Origin: JBCCFW01 sp039029535
GTDB taxonomy: Bacteria; Acidobacteriota; JBCCFW01
Assembly (NCBI GenBank): GCA_039029535.1
Contig: JBCCFW010000007.1
Location: 38,690-102,689, forward strand
DNA length: 64,000 nt
Direction of reading: 5' to 3'
The notes under the pieces are model-generated. The model was not told where the DNA came from and did no database searches. It saw nothing but the letters and a program-made list of their open reading frames with translations. Below are positions 17,752 through 25,926 of this stretch, one piece after another. Within the stretch, counting starts at the first letter, position 1, and the number at the start of each line of letters is the position of its first letter. The position numbers and the translations under genes are program-made.

Positions 17752-17785
17752 CTGGGTATTGAGAAAACTGATGGGAGGAGGGAGC

Positions 17786-19120
17786 GTGACTCGTTGCGCC
17801 TCGGTGGCTCTCGCTCTGCTGAGCCTGATTTCCACTGCTTCGGCGATGCCTCAGCTCGCGTTGGGTGACGTCAGCTGTCAGCCCGGTGCCGAGCTCGCGG
17901 TTCCCCTGAGCCTGTCGGGCGACCCCGTCGCCCAGCTCCTGGTGTCGATCGAGCTCGAGTCCTCGCTCGCCGAGCCGGTGGACGTCCGCGAGAGCGGGGA
18001 GCTCCTGGCCTCGGGAGTGAGCCTCGACTGGGCCCTCACCGCGCCGGGTCGGCTCACGATCCTTATCCACGACCAGCGAAGGCAAGCCCTACCGGAACAG
18101 CTCGGCGACCTGATCTTGCGGTTGGCCGACGAGGTCCCTGCCGACACCGAGCTGGAGCTGCGAGTCGAGGAGCTCCAGCTCATCGGTCCCGACTCCAGCG
18201 AGCTCGCGGGCCTCGCCCGGGATGCGACGATCACCATCGGCGAGTGTCGTCCGGGTGACGTTCATCCACCGTCCGCGGGCGACGCCCGAGTGGACCTCGC
18301 CGATCTCCTGTTCGCGCGTCAGCTCGTCCTGGGAGAACGCGGCGCGAGCGAGCGAGACCTCTGTGGTGATCTCGCCCCGGGCCTCGGCGAGGGTCAGGGC
18401 TGGCAGGTGGTCGGCGACGGTCGTCTCGATGCGGACGACTTGCCCCTCCTCCGTCGTGCGAGCGCCGGTCTCCTCGAGCTGGGCTGCGGCGCTCTTCCAG
18501 TGCCGAGCACGGGCAGCGCGGCCCGGCTCCACCGGCATCCCGGTGACATCGCGCCAGACGCCTCTGGCGACGGCCGAGTGAACATCGCCGACGTGGTGAC
18601 CCTGCTGCGGTTCTCAGTCGGTCTTCAGGTGCCTTCTCAGGAACAGCTCCTGCGTGCCGACATCGCACCGAACCGAACGCTCGACGGTCTGACCATCGTG
18701 GACGGCGATGGTTCCCTCGACATCGCCGACGTGGTGGCCGCTCTCAGGGCCGCGGTCGATCTCATCACCCTCGCCTGGCCGGAGCGTGAGATTTCGGTGG
18801 CTTGGGAAGAGGGAGGCGAGCTCGTCGCCCACCAGGCAGTGATCGCCGGCTGGCCGAGCTGGGCCGAGCCGCGGCTTCCCCCGGGCGAGTGCGACGGGCT
18901 GGGGGAGGGACTCGACTGGAGCGTTGGCGGCGACCGGCTCGCGATGACCTGCCTGCCCGGACCGATCGAAGGCCCGACGACCTTCGGCCACCTGCGCTAC
19001 CGAGCAATCGAGTCGATCGACCTGACGAGCTTGAGCCTCTCGGTCCTCGCTCTCGACTCCGACCTCATCCGACGTCGCCCCGGCACGAGCCTGCGCGCCG
19101 AGGAAGGAGCGACGCCATGA
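17786..19120 (+). CDS. Secreted cohesin-like/dockerin protein
   Basis: 444 residues from GTG 17786, which follows GGAGGAGGGAG; TTG 17759 and ATG 17771 are less well placed. A signal peptide (MTRCASVALALLSLISTASA) leads into a beta-sandwich region (about 21-150: LALGDVSCQPGAELAVPLSL ... SGVSLDWALTAPGRLTILI) with a cohesin-like pattern. Two dockerin-type regions follow, with Ca-binding loops GDARVDLADLLFARQ, GDGRLDADDLPLL, GDGRVNIADVVTLLRF and GDGSLDIADVVAALR. The C-terminal 110 residues are not recognised. The stop overlaps the next gene's ATG (ATGA). The cohesin could bind the dockerin of that neighbour; this is inference. Confidence 0.7.
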   Translation: MTRCASVALALLSLISTASAMPQLALGDVSCQPGAELAVPLSLSGDPVAQLLVSIELESSLAEPVDVRESGELLASGVSLDWALTAPGRLTILIHDQRRQALPEQLGDLILRLADEVPADTELELRVEELQLIGPDSSELAGLARDATITIGECRPGDVHPPSAGDARVDLADLLFARQLVLGERGASERDLCGDLAPGLGEGQGWQVVGDGRLDADDLPLLRRASAGLLELGCGALPVPSTGSAARLHRHPGDIAPDASGDGRVNIADVVTLLRFSVGLQVPSQEQLLRADIAPNRTLDGLTIVDGDGSLDIADVVAALRAAVDLITLAWPEREISVAWEEGGELVAHQAVIAGWPSWAEPRLPPGECDGLGEGLDWSVGGDRLAMTCLPGPIEGPTTFGHLRYRAIESIDLTSLSLSVLALDSDLIRRRPGTSLRAEEGATP

Positions 19121-22100
19121 GAGAGCCCGCACTCCGCGCGCTGCTCGCCCTGTTCTGCGTGATGCTCGTCGGCCCGGCGCAGGCCGAGACCGAGCTGCTG
19201 GGTGACGTGGACCTGGACGGGCGTCTCGATCTCCACGATCTCGCCCTGCTCCAGGATCACGTCGCGGAACGGCGCGTGCTGTCTCCTGAAGCCGCCGGGC
19301 TGGCTGATGTCGACCTCGACGGGGCGGTTGACGCATCCGATGAGGCAGCTCTCGTCGATGCTCTCCTGGGGCGCCGGCTGCCGCGCTACGTGAGCCGTGG
19401 TGACGGTCCGACCCTGCTCGCGACCCTGTCTGCCGTCCCCAACGAGCACGGCTGGTTCAGCGAGCCGGTGACCATCGAGTACACCTGTCTCCCCAACGGC
19501 TCCGAGGTCGTGGAGTGTCCGGGGCCCGTCACGCTCGACACCGAGGGCGCGCGCCTGCGCGTCAAGCGCACGGCGATCGATGCCGCGGTTCGAGCTCGCA
19601 GCCTGGAGCTCTTCTTCGACATCGACCTGAGCCCACCGGTGCTCCGTGTCGTGCCTGATGGCGCACCCAGCTCGGAGGGCTGGCACCGGCAGCCGGTGAC
19701 GATCGCCTTCGAGGCCACCGACGAGCTGTCCGGACTGGTCTCGGTCGCGCCGCCCGTGCTCGTGTCGGCGGAGGGACGGAGCACGCTGAACGGTTGGGCC
19801 ATCGATCGAGCGGGGCATCGCGTGGACGTGTCGAGCCAAGTGCTCGTCGACACCACGCCGCCCACGCTTCAGGTCGTGGTCTCGCCTGAGGCCGGTCCGA
19901 CTGGACTCCATCGAGAGGACGTGCTGGTTCGCTTCCTCGCCGACGACGCCGGCTCGGGCATCGCTCACGTCACCCGGGACCAGGTCGTCGCGCGCAATGG
20001 TCTCGATCTCGAAGTTCCGGGGATCGCCATCGACCGCGCGGGCAACAGCGCGTCGGTGACCGTCGTGCTCGACGTCGAGCGACCGCCGAGCGGACCGGTA
20101 CCCAGCCTCGCCATCGACTACCCGCTGCCGGGAGTCACGACCGAGCGGGCGGTCACCGACGTCGCCGGCACCGTGCACGATCTCGTCGCCGGCACCGTGA
20201 ACCCGCCGCAGTGTCGGGTCACCGTGAACGGCGTCCCGGCGGAGGTGCTGAACCGGAGCTTCTTGCTTCGCGGCGTGCCCTTGGTCCTCGGCGAGAACCT
20301 CATCGAGGTGGTCGCCACCGACGTCGACGGCAACGAGGTCCGGGAAGACGTCACCATCGAGCGCGTGCCCCCCGGGCTGTTCCGACTCGAAGTCGTCGAG
20401 GGAGACGGTCAGGTCGGCACGCCGGGTGAGGTCCTTCCCGAGCTCCTGAGCGTTCGGGCCGTGGACGACGCTGGCGTCCCGCTGCCCTTCCTCCCCGTGG
20501 AGCTCGAGGTGTCTCGGGGTGGTGGTGTTCTCGGCGACGGTGACCGTCACGCGACGGCGGTGACCGACGTGGACGGGAGAGCCGCGATCGCGTTCCAGCT
20601 CGGCCCGCGGGCTGGGGTGGGGCTCCATCGGGTGCGGGCCATGCTGACTGGGCTCGGCGGTGAAGTCGAGCTCGTCGCCACGGCGCGGGCCGACGCGGCG
20701 CGTGGTCTCGCGTGGGTCGCAGGTGACGGTCAGCGTGGCGGCATCGACGAGGTCTTGCCCGAGCCGCTCGTCGCCCTCGCCCTCGACGAGCACGGCAACC
20801 CCGTCGCGGGAGAAGAGGTCCTCTTCGAGGTCCTCGACGGTGATGGCCTGATCGACGGACGTCGTGCGGTCACCCGTGTCACCGACGGTGATGGACGGGT
20901 CGCCGTGGATCTCCGGTTGGGGCTCGAGACGGGCTACGACAACAACCTCGTGCTCGCCTCGCTGGTAGACGATCCCGAGGCGACCCTGGGCTTCCGTGCC
21001 TCGACGTTCAGCTTGGGCAATCCGGAGCTGACCAGGATCGTGGGCCTGGTCATCGACAACCAGGATGCGCCGGTTCCGGGCGCGACCCTCACGCTCGATG
21101 GACAGGAGTCCAGCACCGTCACCGACGAGGACGGGCGATTCGTGCTCGCGGGGGTGATCCCGGGGCACCTCCACCTGCGCTGCGACGCCACGACGACGAC
21201 GCGCGAGGGCGTCTGGCCACGCTTGGAGTTCGTGATCGACGCCCTGCCCGGCATCGACAACACCCTCCTCGACGGTCCCATCCAGGTCCTGCCCATCGAG
21301 GTGGAGGAGGGAGTCGAGGTCAGCGCCACCGAGGGAGCGGTCCTCACGCTCTCCAGCCTTCCTGGGGTCGAGCTCAGCATCGAGGCGGGATCGGCGACCT
21401 TCCCCGATGGGGGCTCGTCGGGGCTCGTGAGCCTCACGCAGGTCAACGTCGATCGCATTCCCATGGCGCCGGGTGCGGGCCTTCAGCCGAGCCTGGCCTT
21501 CACGTTGCAGCCCGGCGGCACGCACTTCGATCCCCCCGTGCGGGTCACCGTGCCGAACCTCCGCGGTCTCGTCCCCGGACGGGTCGTCGAGCTCTTCTCC
21601 TTCGATCACGATCTCGTGCAGTTCGTGTCGGTGGGACCGGGGACCGTCAGCGAGGACGGCGCGACCATCACCTCCGATCCCAACCACGGCATCCACGAGG
21701 CCGGGTGGTGGTTGGTCTCGCCTCCTCCCGAGTTCGGAGACCTCTCGACGCTCGGTCTTTCCGTCGAGGACCAAGAGCTCTGCCTGAACGAGGAGCGAGA
21801 GGTGACCGTGCAGGGCTATCCCCGCACCGGTCGGCGTCTCCGCTTCGAGTGGGAGGTCCCCGAGGCCTACGAGGACATCCTGGAGATCGACCCACCGGGT
21901 GGGGCCTCCTGCGAGAGCTCACGGCTGGCCGATTGCAGCGTGACCATCCGTGGGCTGAGCGCGGGGCGGGGGCTGCTCCGCGTGCGGGTCGTCGACCTCG
22001 AGAGTGGCGAGGAGGACGGCAGCGGGCAACGCTCGGCGAGCGAGCTCATCGACGTGACCGTCACCGATGACAACTACTTGCTCGAGGTCGTCCTGCCCTT

Positions 22101-24963
22101 CCGCGACGGGGCCACGGTCGCGGCCGGCCGGCAGATGGCGCTGTCCGCGAGCCTCTACGAGACCGACGGGGACTGCGAGTGGGTGCCCGTCGAGAGGGGG
22201 GCGGTCCTCCGCTGGTCGGTGAGCGGTGGCGGCGTGCTCGCGGATCCGACGACTCCCGTCACCGACGGTCTCGCGCTCAACACGCTGACCGCGCCGGACG
22301 GGGCGGGAGCTGAGCTCGAGCTCGTCGTCGAGCTGTCGACGATCGATGACGAAGAGCTCGAGCCGCCCTTGCCACCGGTGCACCGCAGCTTGCCCGTGAT
22401 CCCCGGGCCGGCCGACCGGCTCATCGTGTCACGCGAGGCGCACTTCGTCGGTCACGAGTCCCGTGACACGGATCGGGTCACCGCCGATGACCTGAGCTCC
22501 GTCCGCTTCGACCTCGAGGCACGGGATGAGCACGGCAACTGCGTGGAGGAGAGAGAGCTCCGCGCCTCGCACTCCGGCGTGGGACACCTCGTCGTCCAGT
22601 TCGACGGTCTCGCGGGTGGTCCGCCGGTCGAGTCGGATCCACCGGGCTGCAGCCGCTACGCGGTGACCGTGAGCGCGGGCAGCTACGCCGAGGGCCATGC
22701 GGACGGGTCGATCGTCGATGACGACATCGACTTCTTCCTCGACGAGCTCATCGAGAGCCGGAAGCTGCACCCCCGGGCGATCGAGGTGCAGCTCGAGACC
22801 TTCCGGGCCGAGGCACCGACGGTGCGTGCCTCGCGCATCGACGAGCACCTGCCGCTGGACGAGGAGCGGTTGCTGGTCGTGGCGACGGTCTTCGCCGGTG
22901 ACCTGCCCGTCTCCGACGGCACGGAGATCTTCTTCCACGCCAGCAGCGGCGAGCTCCGCAGCCTCACGGGGGACCGACGCTCCACCCAGCACATGGTCTG
23001 GGACACCGTCCAGGACGGCAAGGCCATGGTCTTCCTCGATGCGGGAGCCAACGTCCGCCTGGGCGATGCCCTCGTCACGGCCATGGTCGGGACGACTCGC
23101 AACTTCGTCGAGGTCGAGTTCACCAGCTCGGCTCCCACGACCATCGAGACGACGAGCTCCCTGCTGGTCGGCGACGGCCAGTCGGGCTCGTACTGGGTCG
23201 AGCGGGCGGACGAGAGCTTCGAGCAGGTCTTCTACGAGACCGAGACGGACGTCCGGATCGAGACCACCGAGCACGACGACGATCGCCGTCGGATCGCGCT
23301 CGACGTCGCCGGACCCTTCGCTCCGCACTTCCTGCTGCACCCGCCGGAAGGCTGGACCCTTCGAATCGGGAGCAATTACGTCGCGGAGTCCTACGCCTAC
23401 GAGTCGGGGCAGCTCGTCCTGCACGTGCCACCGGGCCCGGTCTCCGTCGACGCTCGGCTCGAGTCGCTCTTCACCCTCCCGTCGACGACGGTGGGCGGTG
23501 TCCTCGCACTCTCGGCGACCGTGGAGTCGATCGACGACATCATCCTCACCGAGGGTGAGCCCGAGCCGCCCTTCGTCGCCACCCGCGAGGTGGCGGTCAC
23601 GAGCGAAGGTTACTTCGGCCCCGTCGTCCACTTCACTGAGAACACGGTCGTCGGATTCGCGACCGGTGGGGGTGAGGGGGCGGGCTCCTTCGTCGGCGAC
23701 CTCGCGGCCTCCGTGTTCATTTGGGGTGACGTGCGCGACCTGGCGATCTACATCGCCGCGCAGTGGGGCGCCGACGTCGAGACCGACCACCTGACCGGTG
23801 CACTCGCCTTCATCGGCCTGCTGCTCGAGCTGGGGCCGGTCGTGCTCGAGGCACCCGACGCGACGGTCGGCGCGATGAAGGCGGTGGCGAAGAAGGCCAA
23901 CCGCGGACCCGTGCGCGAGTGGCTGGTGGCGATCTGCAAGCGCTTCGGTCGCTGTCTCCGCGACTCGGTGCTGGGCAGCCCGCCGCTGTCGCCGGACGGC
24001 AGCGTCGTCCTCGCGACCGCGAGCTGCAACGTCGACTTCCACCACTTGATGATCCGGATCGCGGCGAGATCCTCGGACGACATCACTGCGATCGGGAGGG
24101 TCGTTCGCGACCGGCAGACCATGTCGCGGCTGGCCTCGCTTCAGCGACGCCTCGACGGTCGCTGGGACATCCTGGACGACATCCTCTGGGTGAGTGGGAC
24201 CGGGTTCCGGGGAGGCGCCAAGCAATCTCGTGCTGCGGTGAACAGCCTGCTCGACTTCTACGCGCGGGTCGACGACGACCTGCTCGAGCTGATCAAGGAC
24301 GTCCCGAACGCCCGCCGAGCGATCATGATGGCCTCCCCGAGCACCAACTCCACCACCGTCGCGACCCTCCTCCGGCCGGGCAACATCTTTGCTGAGGCCA
24401 CGGATCCCGGGCGGGTGAAGTTCCTCGAGCAGCTCGAGGAGCTCACGCGGGTGAATCAGGAGCTGGTCAGTGGCAAGTTGAGACAGCTGCCGGGGCTCCA
24501 ACAGAGGTTCAAGGACATCGCCGGCAACCTGCGCTCCGGCGGAGAGTTCCGCGGCTACCTGCTGGAGTTCCGCCGGGCTGCCGAGCGGGCTGCTGCCGGG
24601 AAGAAGACCCCTCGCATCGATCCGGACGAGAAGATCCCACCGCTCCCCGGACACACCAAGGACATCGACGGCGATCTCTGGGGTGAGGAGGCCATCGAGC
24701 AGGTGAAGCTCAAGGGGCAGCTCGCCATCGACGAGATCGCAGGTTCCGTCGATCCGGAACGATTCCTCCAGAAGCTCCTCGACAACGACGCCGCCTGCAT
24801 GGCTCATGCCGGACTGAGCTATCGGGTCTGCGTTGCCCTGGGAGAGAAGGACAAGCTCTTCGACCTCATCCGCGGCGTGCCGGGTCTCGACGACGTCGAT
24901 GACCTGATCGGGATGATCGAGCCTTTCATCAAGGAAGCCGACCTCGGCATCCCGCTGGACTGA
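19117..24963 (+). CDS. Giant secreted Ig-repeat protein with toxin-like C-terminus
   Basis: 1948 residues from ATG 19117. A signal peptide (residues 1-23) is followed by a two-loop dockerin (about 28-86: GDVDLDGRLDLHDL, DVDLDGAVDASDE). Long beta-rich Ig-like and invasin-like repeats follow (about 100-640), then a carboxypeptidase-regulatory-like domain (about 638-692) and more beta domains to about 1500. A hydrophobic pre-toxin-like segment, FVGDLAASVFIWGDVRDLAI (from about 1524), precedes a helical C-terminal region. Near the end, FRGYLLEFRRAAER (Glu1817), DIDGD (1849-1853) and EQVKLKG (Gln1862, Lys1864) resemble the E...D...QxK core of PD-(D/E)XK nucleases. I infer a polymorphic toxin; nuclease activity is a hypothesis. 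Confidence 0.7.
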   Translation: MREPALRALLALFCVMLVGPAQAETELLGDVDLDGRLDLHDLALLQDHVAERRVLSPEAAGLADVDLDGAVDASDEAALVDALLGRRLPRYVSRGDGPTLLATLSAVPNEHGWFSEPVTIEYTCLPNGSEVVECPGPVTLDTEGARLRVKRTAIDAAVRARSLELFFDIDLSPPVLRVVPDGAPSSEGWHRQPVTIAFEATDELSGLVSVAPPVLVSAEGRSTLNGWAIDRAGHRVDVSSQVLVDTTPPTLQVVVSPEAGPTGLHREDVLVRFLADDAGSGIAHVTRDQVVARNGLDLEVPGIAIDRAGNSASVTVVLDVERPPSGPVPSLAIDYPLPGVTTERAVTDVAGTVHDLVAGTVNPPQCRVTVNGVPAEVLNRSFLLRGVPLVLGENLIEVVATDVDGNEVREDVTIERVPPGLFRLEVVEGDGQVGTPGEVLPELLSVRAVDDAGVPLPFLPVELEVSRGGGVLGDGDRHATAVTDVDGRAAIAFQLGPRAGVGLHRVRAMLTGLGGEVELVATARADAARGLAWVAGDGQRGGIDEVLPEPLVALALDEHGNPVAGEEVLFEVLDGDGLIDGRRAVTRVTDGDGRVAVDLRLGLETGYDNNLVLASLVDDPEATLGFRASTFSLGNPELTRIVGLVIDNQDAPVPGATLTLDGQESSTVTDEDGRFVLAGVIPGHLHLRCDATTTTREGVWPRLEFVIDALPGIDNTLLDGPIQVLPIEVEEGVEVSATEGAVLTLSSLPGVELSIEAGSATFPDGGSSGLVSLTQVNVDRIPMAPGAGLQPSLAFTLQPGGTHFDPPVRVTVPNLRGLVPGRVVELFSFDHDLVQFVSVGPGTVSEDGATITSDPNHGIHEAGWWLVSPPPEFGDLSTLGLSVEDQELCLNEEREVTVQGYPRTGRRLRFEWEVPEAYEDILEIDPPGGASCESSRLADCSVTIRGLSAGRGLLRVRVVDLESGEEDGSGQRSASELIDVTVTDDNYLLEVVLPFRDGATVAAGRQMALSASLYETDGDCEWVPVERGAVLRWSVSGGGVLADPTTPVTDGLALNTLTAPDGAGAELELVVELSTIDDEELEPPLPPVHRSLPVIPGPADRLIVSREAHFVGHESRDTDRVTADDLSSVRFDLEARDEHGNCVEERELRASHSGVGHLVVQFDGLAGGPPVESDPPGCSRYAVTVSAGSYAEGHADGSIVDDDIDFFLDELIESRKLHPRAIEVQLETFRAEAPTVRASRIDEHLPLDEERLLVVATVFAGDLPVSDGTEIFFHASSGELRSLTGDRRSTQHMVWDTVQDGKAMVFLDAGANVRLGDALVTAMVGTTRNFVEVEFTSSAPTTIETTSSLLVGDGQSGSYWVERADESFEQVFYETETDVRIETTEHDDDRRRIALDVAGPFAPHFLLHPPEGWTLRIGSNYVAESYAYESGQLVLHVPPGPVSVDARLESLFTLPSTTVGGVLALSATVESIDDIILTEGEPEPPFVATREVAVTSEGYFGPVVHFTENTVVGFATGGGEGAGSFVGDLAASVFIWGDVRDLAIYIAAQWGADVETDHLTGALAFIGLLLELGPVVLEAPDATVGAMKAVAKKANRGPVREWLVAICKRFGRCLRDSVLGSPPLSPDGSVVLATASCNVDFHHLMIRIAARSSDDITAIGRVVRDRQTMSRLASLQRRLDGRWDILDDILWVSGTGFRGGAKQSRAAVNSLLDFYARVDDDLLELIKDVPNARRAIMMASPSTNSTTVATLLRPGNIFAEATDPGRVKFLEQLEELTRVNQELVSGKLRQLPGLQQRFKDIAGNLRSGGEFRGYLLEFRRAAERAAAGKKTPRIDPDEKIPPLPGHTKDIDGDLWGEEAIEQVKLKGQLAIDEIAGSVDPERFLQKLLDNDAACMAHAGLSYRVCVALGEKDKLFDLIRGVPGLDDVDDLIGMIEPFIKEADLGIPLD

Positions 24964-24972
24964 GGAGGGGAC

Positions 24973-25926
24973 ATGCAGATCCACTACGACCCGAATGTCT
25001 CGCGCTCGAGCTTCTACCTCACCCGCTTCCTCGCCACGCTTCCTTCTCCCCTGAGCCTCTCGGAGAAGCGAGAGCTCAACCCTCGCATGGATCCCCTGTT
25101 CGAGAAGGTCGGGCTCCGTCGTCGCGAGCGTGACGAGTGGCTCGATGCCCGCTTCGACTTCTGGCTCGGACGTCATCGACCGGGCTTCCGAGCCGCCTTC
25201 CGGCTCGGGACCTCGTGGGCCATCGAGCTCGGCTTGATCCCTGACGAAGAGGACCGCATCGAGAAGGTGCAGCTCCTGTCGAGCGCCCTGCCCTTCGTCG
25301 GCAGTCATCACGAGCGGGACTTCTGGTCTCGGACGGTCGTGGCCGCAGCCTCCCTGGAGCGGGAGCTGGGCACCGGACCCATGACCGCCATCGACATGAC
25401 GACCGACGATCCGTTCTTCGAGCGTCTCCCGGAGGACCTGTCCGAGACCTTGGTGGTCGCTGCGCCTGGGCTCTGTCCGAGGTCGGAGAAATGTTGCCAG
25501 TTGATTCCATCTCTCATCGAGCGGGGTTGGCCCCTGAGGTACGAGCCAGACAGCGGCACGACCTGGTTGCTGCCCCCACCGCAGCTCTCGGAGCACGGGC
25601 CGGCACTTCATCACGAGTGCCCGTGTCTCTTGGGACAGCTCTTCGATGTCGACGGGCGGCAGGGTCGGCTGACCGACGTCGAGGAGCTGGAGCTCCGCCA
25701 GCGTGCCTGGCCCGCGCGGAGCGAGGACGAGCTCGTCGAGCGCTTCGGTCCACCTGACCAGCGGCTCGGTGGCTTCGATGCCGCGGACGTGCGGGAGTGG
25801 TTCCTGCCGACCGTCGTCGAGCACCTCGTCTGGTGGGATCTCCACCCGAGGGTCGTCGTCATCGCCCGGCTCCACGAGGACGGGTTCATCCTGCTGGGAC
25901 AAGCGGGGAAGGAGCTCTCGTCATGA
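24973..25926 (+). CDS. Unknown cytoplasmic protein, candidate immunity protein
   Basis: 317 residues, MQIHYDPNVSRSSFYLTRFL..., with no signal peptide or membrane segment although both neighbours encode secreted proteins. It starts 9 bases after the giant toxin-like gene, behind a strong GAGGAGGGG site, and its stop overlaps the next ATG by four bases. The sequence is rich in Trp, Arg, Glu and Asp, has a helical first half and a Cys-containing segment (CPRSEKCCQ, HHECPC) that might bind metal. I recognise no family. Position, size and predicted localisation fit an immunity protein; a chaperone or adaptor for the toxin is the main alternative. Confidence 0.7.
   Translation: MQIHYDPNVSRSSFYLTRFLATLPSPLSLSEKRELNPRMDPLFEKVGLRRRERDEWLDARFDFWLGRHRPGFRAAFRLGTSWAIELGLIPDEEDRIEKVQLLSSALPFVGSHHERDFWSRTVVAAASLERELGTGPMTAIDMTTDDPFFERLPEDLSETLVVAAPGLCPRSEKCCQLIPSLIERGWPLRYEPDSGTTWLLPPPQLSEHGPALHHECPCLLGQLFDVDGRQGRLTDVEELELRQRAWPARSEDELVERFGPPDQRLGGFDAADVREWFLPTVVEHLVWWDLHPRVVVIARLHEDGFILLGQAGKELSS

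Larger units (their letters stand above)
17235..17785. other. Non-coding region with repeats and hairpins
   Basis: About 550 bases without a credible gene. It holds two copies of a 73-base direct repeat (17256-17328 and 17382-17454). Two adjacent strong hairpins follow: AGCTCCCCG/CGGGGAGCT (17517-17546) and an 11 bp stem closed by GGGCGC/GCGCCC (17549-17580). The right end carries the candidate promoter of the downstream operon. Open frames here overlap on all strands and have no homology-like features. Confidence 0.6.

Noticed and set aside
16697..18085. Minus-strand frame with an internal repeat (ERRSDT appears twice)
   Set aside because: The repeat is the translated 73 bp DNA direct repeat, and the frame spans a promoter and two other genes.
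18997..21774. A 925-codon minus-strand frame opposite the dockerin/Ig protein
   Set aside because: Antisense shadow with His/Arg/Asp-rich composition and no signal or domain.
22429..25902. A 1157-codon open frame on the minus strand opposite the toxin-like gene
   Set aside because: High GC content leaves antisense frames open. It is rich in Arg, Asp, Glu and His without domain-like patterns, and the plus strand encodes clear Ig/dockerin domains.
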